Below are positions 5,407-5,441 of a DNA stretch of 5,441 nt, piece by piece. How positions within the stretch are numbered: the stretch's first letter is position 1; each line of letters opens with the position of its first letter. Source of the DNA: Synergistaceae bacterium. Lineage in GTDB: Bacteria; Synergistota; Synergistia; Synergistales; Synergistaceae. The notes beneath the pieces were generated by a model. That model did not search any database. It was not told the origin of the DNA and was given only the letters and a program-made list of their open reading frames with translations. Where the stretch lies: positions 1-5,441 of the forward strand of contig JAAZCN010000214.1 of NCBI GenBank assembly GCA_012513245.1, written 5' to 3'. A program made the translations under genes and the position numbers.

Positions 5407-5441
5407 ATGAAAGAAATATTTGAGTTGGAACTACACGGTAA
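5407..5441 (+). CDS. pnp: Polynucleotide phosphorylase, first 11 codons only
   Basis: The window ends after 35 nt of an open frame starting MKEIFELELHG. This resembles the first beta-strand of PNPase N-termini, and the position directly after rpsO is the classical location of pnp. PNPase is a phosphate-dependent 3'-5' exoribonuclease that forms a trimeric ring. The SD GGGAGG (5392-5397) is 9 nt upstream. A possible weak -10 (TATAAG, 5377-5382) lacks a matching -35, so transcription probably comes mainly through rpsO. Identification rests on gene order and a short N-terminus, because domains cannot be seen. Confidence 0.8.
   Translation, partial: MKEIFELELHG

Overview
The window is an ordinary-looking stretch of bacterial chromosome of moderate GC content. 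It has densely packed housekeeping genes, sigma-70-type promoters, strong Shine-Dalgarno (SD) sites and simple hairpin terminators. No mobile element, CRISPR array, tRNA or rRNA gene is visible. The protein flavour and the mix of genes (an amino-acid-catabolic type aminotransferase, a YhaM-type exonuclease, rpsO-pnp) would fit an amino-acid-fermenting anaerobe such as a member of the Synergistota, or a Firmicute-like lineage. This placement is a tentative inference, because no alignment could be run.

Left half, minus strand. Reading right to left, a PLP-dependent fold-type I aminotransferase (1330-2538) has its own promoter (2612-2639), a 5' hairpin and a strong intrinsic terminator (1278-1305). 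Next comes a separate promoter (1211-1240), which drives mnmE, the tRNA-modifying GTPase. mnmE runs off the left edge of the window, so only about its first 387 residues are present.

Right half, plus strand. Diverging from the aminotransferase are a YhaM-family OB-fold/HD-domain 3'-5' exoribonuclease (2766-3791) and, 58 nt downstream, an RluC/RluD-family 23S rRNA pseudouridine synthase (3850-4758). A 253-nt gap (4759-5011) holds a 13-bp inverted repeat, repeated TTGTAA hexamers, a good promoter and a structured leader. Then come rpsO (ribosomal protein S15, 5012-5278) and the first codons of pnp (polynucleotide phosphorylase, from 5407). A 10-bp perfect hairpin lies between rpsO and pnp.

Functionally, most of the window is RNA metabolism: tRNA wobble modification (MnmE), RNA 3'-end trimming (YhaM-like and PNPase), rRNA pseudouridylation (Rlu) and the small subunit (S15). 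The aminotransferase is the metabolic outlier. I see no clear evidence of a new biological system. The most interesting signals are in the non-coding RNA regions: a possible S15 autoregulatory leader whose helix carries a U.G/C-G step next to the SD, a repeated AGGCTCAGAC element on both sides of the rpsO promoter, the rpsO-pnp hairpin, and a 5' stem followed by a GU tract in front of the aminotransferase.
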